NCBI RefSeq assembly: GCF_004214895.1
Contig: NZ_CP035952.1
Location: 5,556,501 to 5,620,500 of the forward strand
DNA: 64,000 nt
Direction: 5' to 3'
Source of the DNA: Pseudomonas tructae
GTDB taxonomy: Bacteria; Pseudomonadota; Gammaproteobacteria; Pseudomonadales; Pseudomonadaceae
Each line of letters begins with the position of its first letter. Within the stretch, counting starts at the first letter, position 1. Below are positions 55,927-64,000 of this stretch, in pieces. Made by a program: the position numbers and the translations under genes. The notes below the pieces were generated by a model. That model worked only from the letters and a program-made list of their open reading frames with translations. It had not been told where the DNA came from and ran no database searches.

Positions 55927-55931
55927 AAAGC

Positions 55932-55983
55932 ATCGCGGGGCAAGCCCGCTCCCACCAAGTGGGAGCGGGCTTGCCCCGCGATA
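55932..55983. repeat. REP pair
   Basis: Two intact inverted copies with a four-base spacer between the convergent ends of choV and hisF. Confidence 0.92.
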
Positions 55984-55991
55984 GAGGAGCG

Positions 55992-56762
55992 TCAGCGAAC
56001 GACGATACCCTGCTTGGCCATGAAGGCCTTGGCCTCCGGCACCGTGTACTCACCGAAGTGGAAGATGCTCGCCGCCAACACCGCGCTGGCATGGCCTTCG
56101 ATAATCCCGTCAGCCAGGTGCTGCAGGTTGCCCACACCACCCGAAGCAATCACCGGAATGCCCAGGGCATCGCTGATGGCCCGGGTTACACCCAGATCAA
56201 AACCGTTCTTCATGCCGTCCTGATCCATGCTGGTCAGCAGGATCTCGCCGGCGCCCAAGCCTTCCATCTTCTTTGCCCACTCCACCGCATCCAGGCCGGT
56301 CGGCTTGCGGCCGCCATGGGTGAAGATTTCCCAGCGCGGGGTTTCGCCCGGGCCCGAGACCTTCTTGGCATCGATGGCCACCACGATGCACTGTGAACCG
56401 AAATGCGCGGCCGCTTCGCCAACGAATTCCGGGTTGAACACTGCGGCGGTGTTGATCGAAACCTTGTCGGCACCGGCATTGAGCAAGTTGCGGATGTCCT
56501 GCACACAGCGTACGCCACCGCCCACGGTCAGCGGGATGAACACCTGGCTGGCCATGCGCTCGACGGTATGCAGGGTGGTGTCACGGCCATCGACGCTGGC
56601 GGTGATGTCGAGGAAGGTGATCTCGTCAGCCCCTTGTTCATCGTAGCGCCGGGCAATTTCTACCGGGTCGCCGGCATCGCGGATGTTCTCGAACTTGACG
56701 CCCTTGACCACCCGGCCGTTATCCACGTCCAGGCAAGGGATGATGCGCTTGGCCAGTGCCAT
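55992..56762 (-). CDS. hisF: Imidazole glycerol phosphate synthase, cyclase subunit
   Basis: The 256-residue TIM-barrel enzyme closes the imidazole ring in histidine synthesis. Catalytic Asp residues are in [15 protein letters not shown] and [15 protein letters not shown]. It needs HisH for ammonia; hisH is two genes upstream. The start at 56762 (MALAKRI) gives standard length. Confidence 0.96.
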   Translation of the reverse strand: MALAKRIIPCLDVDNGRVVKGVKFENIRDAGDPVEIARRYDEQGADEITFLDITASVDGRDTTLHTVERMASQVFIPLTVGGGVRCVQDIRNLLNAGADKVSINTAAVFNPEFVGEAAAHFGSQCIVVAIDAKKVSGPGETPRWEIFTHGGRKPTGLDAVEWAKKMEGLGAGEILLTSMDQDGMKNGFDLGVTRAISDALGIPVIASGGVGNLQHLADGIIEGHASAVLAASIFHFGEYTVPEAKAFMAKQGIVVR

Positions 56763-56772
56763 GTGGGAGTCC

Positions 56773-57510
56773 TCAGCCTGTGTAGCTGTCGCAGAAGGCT
56801 TGCGCCTGAGCGACATCCAGGGTGCCTTCGTAGATGGCACGGCCAGTGATCGCGCCAATGATGCCCGGTGCCTTGGCGTCGAGCAGGGCCTTGATGTCAC
56901 CCAGGTTGTGGATGCCGCCGGAGGCGATCACCGGGATCTTCGTGGCCGCAGCCAGGGCAGCGGTGAAGGGTACGTTGCAGCCCTGCATCATGCCGTCTTT
57001 GGCGATGTCGGTGTAGACGATGGCCGAGACGCCGTCGGCTTCGAAACGCTTGGCCAGGTCGATGACCTGCACCGAGCTGACTTCAGCCCAGCCATCGGTG
57101 GCGACGAAACCGTCCTTGGCATCCAGGCCGACAATGACCTTGCCCGGGAAGGCGCGGCAGGCTTCGGCGACGAACTCAGGTTCCTTGACCGCCTTGGTGC
57201 CGATGATCACGTAGCTGACGCCGGCCTTGACGTAGTGCTCGATGGTTTCCAGCGAACGGATACCGCCACCGATCTGGATCGGCAGGTTCGGGTAGCGCTT
57301 GGCGATCGCGGTGACCACCTCGCCGTTGACCGGCTGGCCTTCGAAGGCGCCATTGAGGTCAACCAGATGCAGCCGGCGGCAGCCCCCTTCAACCCATTTG
57401 GCGGCCATGCTCACCGGGTCATCGGAGAATACGGTGGAGTCTTCCATGCGGCCTTGGCGCAGGCGTACGCAAGCACCGTCCTTGAGATCGATAGCGGGGA
57501 TAATCAGCAT
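56773..57510 (-). CDS. hisA: ProFAR isomerase (HisA)
   Basis: The 245-residue TIM-barrel isomerase has the catalytic Asp in [15 protein letters not shown] and the second in [25 protein letters not shown] is the phosphate-binding loop. The start at 57510 (MLIIPAIDL) matches family length; the ATG two codons earlier is less likely. It lies ten bases before hisF. Confidence 0.96.
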   Translation of the reverse strand: MLIIPAIDLKDGACVRLRQGRMEDSTVFSDDPVSMAAKWVEGGCRRLHLVDLNGAFEGQPVNGEVVTAIAKRYPNLPIQIGGGIRSLETIEHYVKAGVSYVIIGTKAVKEPEFVAEACRAFPGKVIVGLDAKDGFVATDGWAEVSSVQVIDLAKRFEADGVSAIVYTDIAKDGMMQGCNVPFTAALAAATKIPVIASGGIHNLGDIKALLDAKAPGIIGAITGRAIYEGTLDVAQAQAFCDSYTG

Positions 57511-57552
57511 CTGCAAAACCTGTCTATTCGGTAAACAGTGATGCTCGAAAAG

Positions 57553-57813
57553 TCAGTTCTTCTCGAGCGCCCACAGGTCGCTTTCGATGCTCTCGAACCG
57601 TTCCTTGAGGTGGTTCTGCACATCGAAAATCGCCCTGTTGTAGTAGTGCGGGGCAATCTCTTTGGTGAACAGTTCCAGGACTTCAGCCACCTCGAACGAC
57701 CCCAGCTGCAGCTCGAAACGGTCTTCGAGAAAGCGCTTGAGGGTCGCCAGCGCTTCGCGTTCCTGTTCCGCTGCCAGCGTGAGGATCGGCGGCTTGGCCC
57801 TGGACTTGCCCAT
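57553..57813 (-). CDS. DUF2164 family protein in the his cluster
   Basis: This 86-residue soluble protein has the DUF2164 pattern (RFLEDRFELQLGSFEVAEVLELFTKEIAPHYYNRAIFDVQ). It lies between hisH, whose stop overlaps its start by one base, and hisA. The function is unknown, and position in the his operon suggests only co-expression. Confidence 0.8.
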   Translation of the reverse strand: MGKSRAKPPILTLAAEQEREALATLKRFLEDRFELQLGSFEVAEVLELFTKEIAPHYYNRAIFDVQNHLKERFESIESDLWALEKN

Positions 57814-58451
57814 TACCAGCGCCCGTCCCAGGCAGCGAAGTTCTGCAGCAACTGCAGGCCATGGGTATGGCTCTTCTCCGGGTGGAACTGCACGGCAAAA
57901 CGCGAGCCTTCGGCCAATGCGGCGGCGAAGTCGACGCCGTAGTGACCGCGACCGACCACCTGGCCCGGCTTGCCGGCGGTGATGTAGTAGCTGTGCACGA
58001 AGTAGAAGCGTGCAAGGTCAGGAATGTTGTGCCACAGCGGGTGCTCGATGCTCTGGGCGACTTCGTTCCAGCCCATGTGTGGCACCTTGAGGTGCTCGCC
58101 GTCTTCGTGCAGGTCTTTGCCGAAGAAGCGCACATTGCCCGGGAACAGGCCGATGCAGTCGACGCCGTCGTTCTCTTCGCTGTGATCGAGCAGCGCCTGC
58201 ATACCCACGCAGATGCCGAGGAACGGCCGGTCCTGGCTGACTTCACGTACCAGGCTGTCGAAGCCCAGGCGGCGGATTTCAGCCATACAGTCACGGATCG
58301 CGCCGACACCCGGGAACACCACGCGGTCAGCTTCGCGAATCACATCAGCGTCACTGGTGATCAGGACCTTGCCGGCGCCTACGTGCTCAAGGGCCTTGGC
58401 CACCGAGTGCAGGTTACCCATGCCATAGTCGATAACGGCAACCGTCTGCAT
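57813..58451 (-). CDS. hisH: Imidazole glycerol phosphate synthase, glutaminase subunit
   Basis: The 212-residue class-I glutamine amidotransferase has the nucleophile Cys in [13 protein letters not shown] and the His-Glu pair near the end ([13 protein letters not shown]). It supplies ammonia to HisF. The start at 58451 overlaps the hisB stop by one base. Confidence 0.95.
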   Translation of the reverse strand: MQTVAVIDYGMGNLHSVAKALEHVGAGKVLITSDADVIREADRVVFPGVGAIRDCMAEIRRLGFDSLVREVSQDRPFLGICVGMQALLDHSEENDGVDCIGLFPGNVRFFGKDLHEDGEHLKVPHMGWNEVAQSIEHPLWHNIPDLARFYFVHSYYITAGKPGQVVGRGHYGVDFAAALAEGSRFAVQFHPEKSHTHGLQLLQNFAAWDGRW

Positions 58452-59044
58452 TACAGGCAACCCTTGGTCGATGGCATTTGCCCGGCCATGCGCTCATCCA
58501 GCTCGATGGCCATGCGCAGCGCGCGGCCGAAGGCCTTGAACACGGTCTCGATCTGGTGGTGGGTGTTGTGCCCACGCAGGTTGTCGATGTGCAGGCTGAC
58601 GTTGGCGTGGTTGACGAAGCCCTGGAAAAACTCCTGGAACAGATCGACATCGAAGCCACCCACCGAGGCGCGGGTGTACGGCACGTGCATCTGCAGGCCC
58701 GGGCGGCCGGAGAAGTCGATGACTACCCGCGACAGCGCTTCGTCCAGCGGTACATAGGCATGGCCGTAGCGGCGGATGCCCTTCTTGTCGCCGATGGCCT
58801 GGTTGAAGGCCTGGCCCAGGGTGATGCCGACGTCTTCGACAGTATGGTGATCGTCGATATGCAGGTCGCCCTTGCATTCGATATCGAGGTCGATCAACCC
58901 ATGTCGGGCGATCTGGTCGAGCATATGTTCAAGGAAAGGCACACCGATATCGAATCGGGCCTTGCCGCTGCCATCCAGGTTGATCGAGGCCTTGATCTGG
59001 GTCTCCAGAGTATTGCGCTCGACGGAAGCCTTACGTTCGACCAT
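58451..59044 (-). CDS. hisB: Imidazoleglycerol-phosphate dehydratase
   Basis: The 197-residue monofunctional dehydratase carries the metal-binding stretches [33 protein letters not shown] and [17 protein letters not shown] motifs. The start at 59044 gives the usual length. It is the first gene of this his set. Confidence 0.95.
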   Translation of the reverse strand: MVERKASVERNTLETQIKASINLDGSGKARFDIGVPFLEHMLDQIARHGLIDLDIECKGDLHIDDHHTVEDVGITLGQAFNQAIGDKKGIRRYGHAYVPLDEALSRVVIDFSGRPGLQMHVPYTRASVGGFDVDLFQEFFQGFVNHANVSLHIDNLRGHNTHHQIETVFKAFGRALRMAIELDERMAGQMPSTKGCL

Positions 59045-59169
59045 CACCAGCTCCGCAAAATCATTGGGCGAAAAAGGTGATCATTATAGGCCCAGAAGCG
59101 CACAGCTTGAAACGCAGATGACGCGTGGCAGGGAATTTACCTGGGATCTGGCAATTTTCAGCTATTTCT

Positions 59170-59247
59170 GTGGGAGCGGGCTTGCCCCGCGATGAGGTCT
59201 ACACTCAATCGCGGGGCAAGTCGAGTCGTCGCACCGCCGCTCCCACA
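59170..59247. repeat. REP pair, one copy interrupted by a 16-bp insert
   Basis: An intact plus copy (59170-59194) is followed by a minus copy split after ATCGCGGGGCAAG by about 16 foreign bases (TCGAGTCGTCGCACCG) before CGCTCCCACA resumes. Confidence 0.7.
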
Positions 59248-59262
59248 TGACCCGCGATACCT

Positions 59263-60924
59263 CTAATTGAACAACACCGCAGTTTTCTGCAGCGTCACCC
59301 AGATACCCCAGGCCAGCGGCACCCCGACCAGCAGCCAGGCCACCAGCACCAGGGGCTTGCTGGCCGGATCCGCCTTCCACTCCAGTACCCGCTCACTGAC
59401 GCTGCCCTGGTCGTGGCTCAGGGCCCGCTCGGCAGCCAGCTCGGCGTCAGTCATGAAGTACTTGTCAGCCACCGGCCTGACCAGCGCGTTGCAGATAAAG
59501 CCCAGCACCAGCAGCCCGGCGAGGATGTACAGGGTGATGTCGTAGGCCGCCGCCCGTGGCACGCCCAGCGCCAGCTGGTACTCGCGCAGGTAGGTGATCA
59601 GCACCGGGCCCAGCACCCCGGCCGCGGCCCAGGCGGTCAGCAGGCGACCGTGAATGGCACCGACCATCTGCGTGCCGAACAGGTCGGCCAGGTACGCCGG
59701 CACCGTGGCAAAGCCACCGCCGTACATCGACAGGATGATGCAGAACGCCGCCACGAACAGGGCAATGTTGCCCAGGTGACCCATGTTCGGCACCAGCGCA
59801 TACAAGGCCACGCCCAGGGCGAAGAAGGCGAAATAGGTGTTCTTGCGCCCGATATAGTCGGAGAACGACGCCCAGAAGAAGCGCCCACCGATGTTGAACA
59901 GGCTCAGCAAGCCGGTGAAACCGGCGGCAATTGCCGCGATCTGGCCCAGTTGCGCGGCATTGAGCTGGCTGAAGCTCAGGTCGTTACCCAGCAGCTTGCC
60001 GGCAAACACTTCCTGCAACAGCGGCGAAGCCATACCGAGAATACCGATACCCGCCGACACGTTCAGGCACAGAACCAGCCAGATCAGCACAAACTGCGGG
60101 GTTTTCCACGCCACACTGACATGTACATGGCGATGGGTGATCATCGCGTTGTTGGCTTTTTTCAGCGGTGCGCTCCAGCCCTCAGGCTTCCAACCGGTAG
60201 GCGGTACGCGATAGGCCAGGGCGCCGCCGAGCATGAACACGAAGTAGATCACCGCCATCACCACGAAACTCTGCCAGACGCCGACGTCTTGCCCGCTGGC
60301 GAAGTGGTTCATCAGCGCGGCGGCCAGCGGTGCACCGACCATGGCACCGCCGCCAAAGCCCATGATCGCCATGCCGGTGGCCATGCCACGCTTGTCCGGG
60401 AACCATTTGATCAGGGTCGAGACCGGCGAGATGTAGCCCAGCCCAAGGCCGATCCCGCCAATCACCCCCGAGCCCAGCCACATCAGCCACAACTGGTGGG
60501 TGTACACGCCAAAGGCGGAAATCAGCAGGCCGCCGCACCAGCACAGGGTCGATACCACCCCGGCCTTGCGCGGCCCGGCATGCTCCAGCCAGCCGCCCCA
60601 GATGGCTGCAGAGCAACCCAGGAAGACAAAGAACAGCGTGTAGATCCAGCTGAGCATCGAAATCGGCCAGTCACACTCGGTGGTGAACATGCGCATCAGG
60701 AAGTTGGTCTGCTCCGAACAGACAACTGGCGCACTGATGCCGATGGCCTGCGACAGCGGCAACCAGAACACCGAAAAACCGTAGGCCATGCCGATGCACA
60801 GGTGAATGGCCAGGGCCGCTGGCGGCACCAGCCAGCGGTTGAAGCCCGGGCGGGCGATGATCCGCTCCTTGGACAAGAAGCCGGGCGCGCTGGCAATGGC
60901 TCCGGCCGTAATGCTGCTGTTCAT
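59263..60924 (-). CDS. MFS transporter of the OFA (oxalate/formate antiporter) family
   Basis: The 553-residue membrane protein has twelve predicted helices with the MFS loop DKRGMATGMAIMGFGGGAMVG, and GGRFFWASFSDYIGRKNTYFAF in the second half. An N-terminal tail and a longer central loop suit the OFA branch. The substrate is not readable from the sequence. Its distance from the C1 genes gives only weak reason to suspect formate. Confidence 0.85.
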   Translation of the reverse strand: MNSSITAGAIASAPGFLSKERIIARPGFNRWLVPPAALAIHLCIGMAYGFSVFWLPLSQAIGISAPVVCSEQTNFLMRMFTTECDWPISMLSWIYTLFFVFLGCSAAIWGGWLEHAGPRKAGVVSTLCWCGGLLISAFGVYTHQLWLMWLGSGVIGGIGLGLGYISPVSTLIKWFPDKRGMATGMAIMGFGGGAMVGAPLAAALMNHFASGQDVGVWQSFVVMAVIYFVFMLGGALAYRVPPTGWKPEGWSAPLKKANNAMITHRHVHVSVAWKTPQFVLIWLVLCLNVSAGIGILGMASPLLQEVFAGKLLGNDLSFSQLNAAQLGQIAAIAAGFTGLLSLFNIGGRFFWASFSDYIGRKNTYFAFFALGVALYALVPNMGHLGNIALFVAAFCIILSMYGGGFATVPAYLADLFGTQMVGAIHGRLLTAWAAAGVLGPVLITYLREYQLALGVPRAAAYDITLYILAGLLVLGFICNALVRPVADKYFMTDAELAAERALSHDQGSVSERVLEWKADPASKPLVLVAWLLVGVPLAWGIWVTLQKTAVLFN

Positions 60925-61262
60925 TGTTGTGTTCCCCTCGTAGGAATGAAGCGCTCACCGCCCTCGACCTTGGCCCACTGGCAACTGGTCGTTTTTTCTT
61001 GGCGAACGGCCCTTGTGCGCGGCAAATAGCCGCAGCAGGGCCTGAGAGCGGCGAGAGAGTAGCACTTGCGCCAGCCGGTTTGGGCAACTGATACCCTCGT
61101 TTGCGCAGCAACTGATCTCCCCGGCAAGGAACTGTGCGTCCCCCTGTTGTCGAATCCGACACATTTGCAGGACTAAACCTTCGGGCCATATCACACAGTG
61201 GTGATAACCGCAGCGCTATACTCTGCGGCTGAATTTAGAAATCGGACTACAAGGACTCGCCC
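60925..61262. promoter_or_regulatory. Divergent MFS/asmA control region with two inverted repeats
   Basis: TATCAC-N6-GTGATA (61189-61206) and CCGCAG-N9-CTGCGG (61208-61228) lie side by side; the second encloses a possible -10 box TATACT (61217-61222). Nothing else was recognised in the 338 bases. Confidence 0.4.
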
Positions 61263-63509
61263 ATGAAAGCGTTCGGCAAAATCCTGGGGCTGGTGCTTCT
61301 CGGGTTGTTGCTGATCATTGTGGCTCTGGGCTTTGCCCTGACCCACCTCTTCGATCCCAACGACTATAAAGACGAGATTCGCCAGCTGGCACGCGACAAG
61401 GCCCACGTCGAGCTGACGCTCAATGGCGACATCGGCTGGAGCCTGTTCCCCTGGCTCGGCCTTGAGCTGCATGAAGCCAGCATCGCCACCTTGAACAACC
61501 CGAAAATACCGTTTGCCGACCTGCAGATGCTCGGCCTGTCGGTGCGTGTCCTGCCATTGCTGCGCCGTGAAGTGCAAATGAGCGACGTACGCGTCGAGGG
61601 CCTCAACCTGAACCTGAGCCGCGACGAAAAAGGTCACGGCAACTGGGAAGACATCGGCAAGCCCCTGCCCGCCGCAACTGCGGCCTCGGCCGAGGCTGGC
61701 AGCGCCGCCCCCGCCGACGCCCCGGTACAGGCCAGCGGCGACAACGCCAGCGAGCGCCTGGTCAAGCTCGATATCGACAGCCTGACCGTCAACAACGCCC
61801 GAGTGCAGTACAACGATGCCCGCACCGGGCAGAGTTTCGGCGCCGAGAGCATCCAGCTGAGTACCGGTGCGGTACATGAAGGGGTGAACATCCCGCTGAA
61901 GATGACCGCCTTCCTCAGCTCCGGCCAACCCGTGATCAAGGCACGCACCGAGCTTAACGGCGAACTGCGCTTCGACCGTCGGCTCAAGCGCTATCAGTTC
62001 GAAGACATGAAGCTCAGCGGCGAAGCCTCGGGCGAGCCGCTGCAAGGCAAGACCATGACCTTCGCCGCCCAGGGCCAGTTGCTGGTTGACCTGGCAGCCA
62101 ACGTCGCCGAATGGAATGGCTTGAAGCTCTCGGCCAACCAGCTGCGCGCCCTTGGCGAGCTGAACCTGCGCGATCTCGACAAAACCCCGCAACTGAGCGG
62201 CGGCCTGTCGATTGCCCAGTTCGACCTGCGCAACTTCCTCGACAGCATCGGCCACCCGCTGCCGGCTTCGGCCGATGCCAGCACCCTGGGTAAGGTCGAG
62301 CTGGTCAGCCGCCTGCAGGGCACGCCAAACAGCCTGGCCCTGGAAGACCTGGCGATCAAGCTTGATGACAGCACCTTCAGCGGCCGCCTGGCGATCGAAG
62401 ACTTCGCCAAGCAAGCCCTGCGCGTGCAACTCAAGGCCGACAAGTTCGACGCCGACCGCTACGCGCTGGCCAAGAGCGATGCGGCCAAAGGCGCCAAGGC
62501 CGCGCGCCAGGCCGAAGTGCAGAGCAAAGAAGCCGGTGCCTTGGCCGGCGCCGGCACTACGCCGCTGCCTGACGCGCCGACCCAGGTGGCCTGGAGCAGC
62601 GACAAGTTGCTGCCAGTTGATCGCCTGCGCAAAGTCGACCTGCAGGCCGACCTGACATTCGGCCAGCTGAACCTGGACAAACTGCCGATCGAAAACGCCC
62701 ACCTCAAGGCTCAGGGCCAGGGTGGCCTGATCACTCTGCAAACCCTGCGAGGCGGCCTGTACAACGGCGACTTCGAAGCCAAGGGCACCCTCGACGTGCG
62801 CCCGGCAGTGCCGCAAATTGGCCTCAATACCCGCATCAACCGGGTACCGGTCGAGCACTTCATCAAAAGCGAAAGCGGTACACCACCGGTCAAGGGCCTG
62901 CTGACCCTGAGCAGCGACCTGACCGCTACCGGCAATAGCCAGAAGGCCCTGGTCGACACCCTCAATGGCAACGCCAGCTTCGTCATCAACGACGGCATCC
63001 TGGTCAACGCCAACCTCGAACAGCAGCTGTGCCAGGCCATCGCCACCCTCAACCGCAAGGCCTTGAGCGGTGAGCCACGTGGCAAGGACACGCCGTTCCA
63101 GGAGCTCAAGGGCAGCCTGGTGATGCGAAACGGTGTGGCCAGCAACCCTGACCTCAAGGTGCGAATTCCTGGCCTGACCGTCAACGGTAATGGCGACCTC
63201 GACCTGCGCGTACTGGGCATGGACTACCGCATTGGCGTTGTTGTCGAAGGCGACAAGCGTGACATGCCCGACCCGGCCTGCCAGGTTGGCGAGCGCTATG
63301 TCGGCCTTGAACTGCCGCTGCGCTGCCGTGGCCCGCTGGAGCTCGGCGCCAAGGCCTGCCGCCTGGACAAGGACGGCCTGGGCAAGGTCGCGGCCAAGCT
63401 TGCCGGCGACAAGGTCAGTGAAAAGCTCAGCGAAAAGATCGACGAGAAGCTCGGTGACAAGGTCAGCCCTGAGCTCAAAGATGCGCTCAAGGGGTTGTTC
63501 AAGCGATGA
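61263..63509 (+). CDS. AsmA-family protein
   Basis: The 748-residue envelope protein has an N-terminal membrane anchor ([21 protein letters not shown]) and a long beta-rich periplasmic body typical of AsmA/TamB-like proteins, thought to carry lipids between membranes. The C-terminal part has the AsmA signature ([27 protein letters not shown]) and ends in a Lys/Asp-rich helix with repeated [14 protein letters not shown] units. The stop overlaps the mutY start in an ATGA. Confidence 0.9.
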   Translation: MKAFGKILGLVLLGLLLIIVALGFALTHLFDPNDYKDEIRQLARDKAHVELTLNGDIGWSLFPWLGLELHEASIATLNNPKIPFADLQMLGLSVRVLPLLRREVQMSDVRVEGLNLNLSRDEKGHGNWEDIGKPLPAATAASAEAGSAAPADAPVQASGDNASERLVKLDIDSLTVNNARVQYNDARTGQSFGAESIQLSTGAVHEGVNIPLKMTAFLSSGQPVIKARTELNGELRFDRRLKRYQFEDMKLSGEASGEPLQGKTMTFAAQGQLLVDLAANVAEWNGLKLSANQLRALGELNLRDLDKTPQLSGGLSIAQFDLRNFLDSIGHPLPASADASTLGKVELVSRLQGTPNSLALEDLAIKLDDSTFSGRLAIEDFAKQALRVQLKADKFDADRYALAKSDAAKGAKAARQAEVQSKEAGALAGAGTTPLPDAPTQVAWSSDKLLPVDRLRKVDLQADLTFGQLNLDKLPIENAHLKAQGQGGLITLQTLRGGLYNGDFEAKGTLDVRPAVPQIGLNTRINRVPVEHFIKSESGTPPVKGLLTLSSDLTATGNSQKALVDTLNGNASFVINDGILVNANLEQQLCQAIATLNRKALSGEPRGKDTPFQELKGSLVMRNGVASNPDLKVRIPGLTVNGNGDLDLRVLGMDYRIGVVVEGDKRDMPDPACQVGERYVGLELPLRCRGPLELGAKACRLDKDGLGKVAAKLAGDKVSEKLSEKIDEKLGDKVSPELKDALKGLFKR

Positions 63510-64000
63510 GTCCCGAGCAGTTTTCCAGCGCCGTGCTGGATTGGTACGACCGCAACGGCCGCCATGACCTGCCCTGGCAACAGGGCATCAACCCGTACCG
63601 GGTGTGGGTCTCGGAGATCATGTTGCAGCAGACTCAGGTGAGCACCGTGCTCAACTACTTCGGCCGCTTCATGGATGCCCTGCCCACGGTCCAGGCCCTG
63701 GCCGAGGCGCCTGAAGACGAAGTGCTGCACCTGTGGACGGGCCTGGGCTACTACACCCGGGCGCGCAACCTGCAAAAAACCGCGAAAATCGTCGTCGAGC
63801 AATACGCCGGCGAGTTTCCGCGCGATGTCGAGAAGCTCACCGACCTGCCCGGCATTGGGCTGTCTACTGCCGGCGCCATCGCCAGCATCAGCATGGGCCT
63901 GCGTGCGCCGATCCTCGACGGCAACGTCAAGCGCGTGCTGGCCCGCTACACCGCGCAAGAGGGCTATCCGGGCGAGCCGAAGGTGGCCAAGGCGTTGTGG
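63506..64000 (+). CDS. mutY: Adenine DNA glycosylase MutY, partial (cut by window end)
   Basis: The first 165 codons are present. They include the catalytic Glu in [13 protein letters not shown], the helix-hairpin-helix [16 protein letters not shown] and the Asp in [12 protein letters not shown]. MutY removes adenine paired with 8-oxoguanine. The iron-sulfur and MutT-like C-terminal parts lie outside the window. Confidence 0.95.
   Translation, partial: MSPEQFSSAVLDWYDRNGRHDLPWQQGINPYRVWVSEIMLQQTQVSTVLNYFGRFMDALPTVQALAEAPEDEVLHLWTGLGYYTRARNLQKTAKIVVEQYAGEFPRDVEKLTDLPGIGLSTAGAIASISMGLRAPILDGNVKRVLARYTAQEGYPGEPKVAKALW

Overview
The window is a stretch of GC-rich Pseudomonas chromosome, almost certainly of the Pseudomonas putida group. 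The reasons are the codon use, the roughly 25-bp REP palindromes scattered between genes, and a gene order (mutY, asmA, his genes, choline/betaine/carnitine genes, gbcAB, chemoreceptors, ltaE, glyA, sox, purU, fdhA) that matches what I remember of the P. putida KT2440 chromosome. I saw no tRNA, rRNA, CRISPR array, prophage or insertion sequence. The only transposase-like gene is a single-copy RAYT domesticated with the REP elements.

Layout. 0.2-4.4 kb: a c-di-GMP signalling protein, MsrA and a glutathione transferase. 4.5-8.0 kb: the creBCD two-component system, with a Cre tag upstream of creD. 8.1-12.7 kb: envelope and small-molecule genes (retropepsin-like protease, acyltransferase, a YjfC/YjfM/YjfL-type cluster, a DUF2780 protein). 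12.8-13.9 kb: a REP/RAYT cluster. 13.9-24.0 kb: glyA-soxBDAG-purU-fdhA on the minus strand, with ltaE divergent. 24.0-28.6 kb: two chemoreceptors flanking a zapA-like pair. 28.6-31.5 kb: a divergent amino-acid 2-monooxygenase/omega-amidase pair that looks inserted. 31.4-42.4 kb: gbcB/gbcA, then etfB, etfA, dgcB, dgcA, a DUF5943 protein and an M19-like protein. 42.6-44.6 kb: small accessory genes, including a tyrosinase. 44.6-55.9 kb: carnitine genes (cdhR, caiX, cdhC, cdhA, cdhB), gbdR, an L-serine dehydratase and the choXWV transporter. 56-59 kb: hisB, hisH, a DUF2164 gene, hisA and hisF. 59.2-64 kb: an OFA-type MFS transporter, an AsmA protein and the start of mutY.

The genes between 14 and 56 kb form one pathway. 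Choline, betaine and carnitine are imported. Carnitine is oxidised and cleaved toward betaine. GbcAB removes one methyl group from betaine, DgcAB with its private electron-transfer flavoprotein removes the second, and sarcosine oxidase removes the third. The glycine formed becomes serine through GlyA and then pyruvate through serine dehydratase. FdhA handles formaldehyde and PurU recycles formyl-tetrahydrofolate.

The most unusual structure is not a gene. Between gbcA and etfB (about 34.14-34.66 kb) four imperfect tandem units of about 130-180 bp each carry the perfect DnaA-box nonamer TTATCCACA, a small hairpin and TGATCA-type AT-rich DNA. Further perfect nonamers continue inside etfB and etfA, giving eight copies in about 2 kb. 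This resembles a DnaA-titration or replication-control locus and I know of no description of it. Other points of interest are the REPIN-RAYT cluster with an unexplained structured segment between two near-identical REPINs, the DavBA-like insertion whose two genes run into their neighbours' ends, and several enzymes lacking a family-defining residue.
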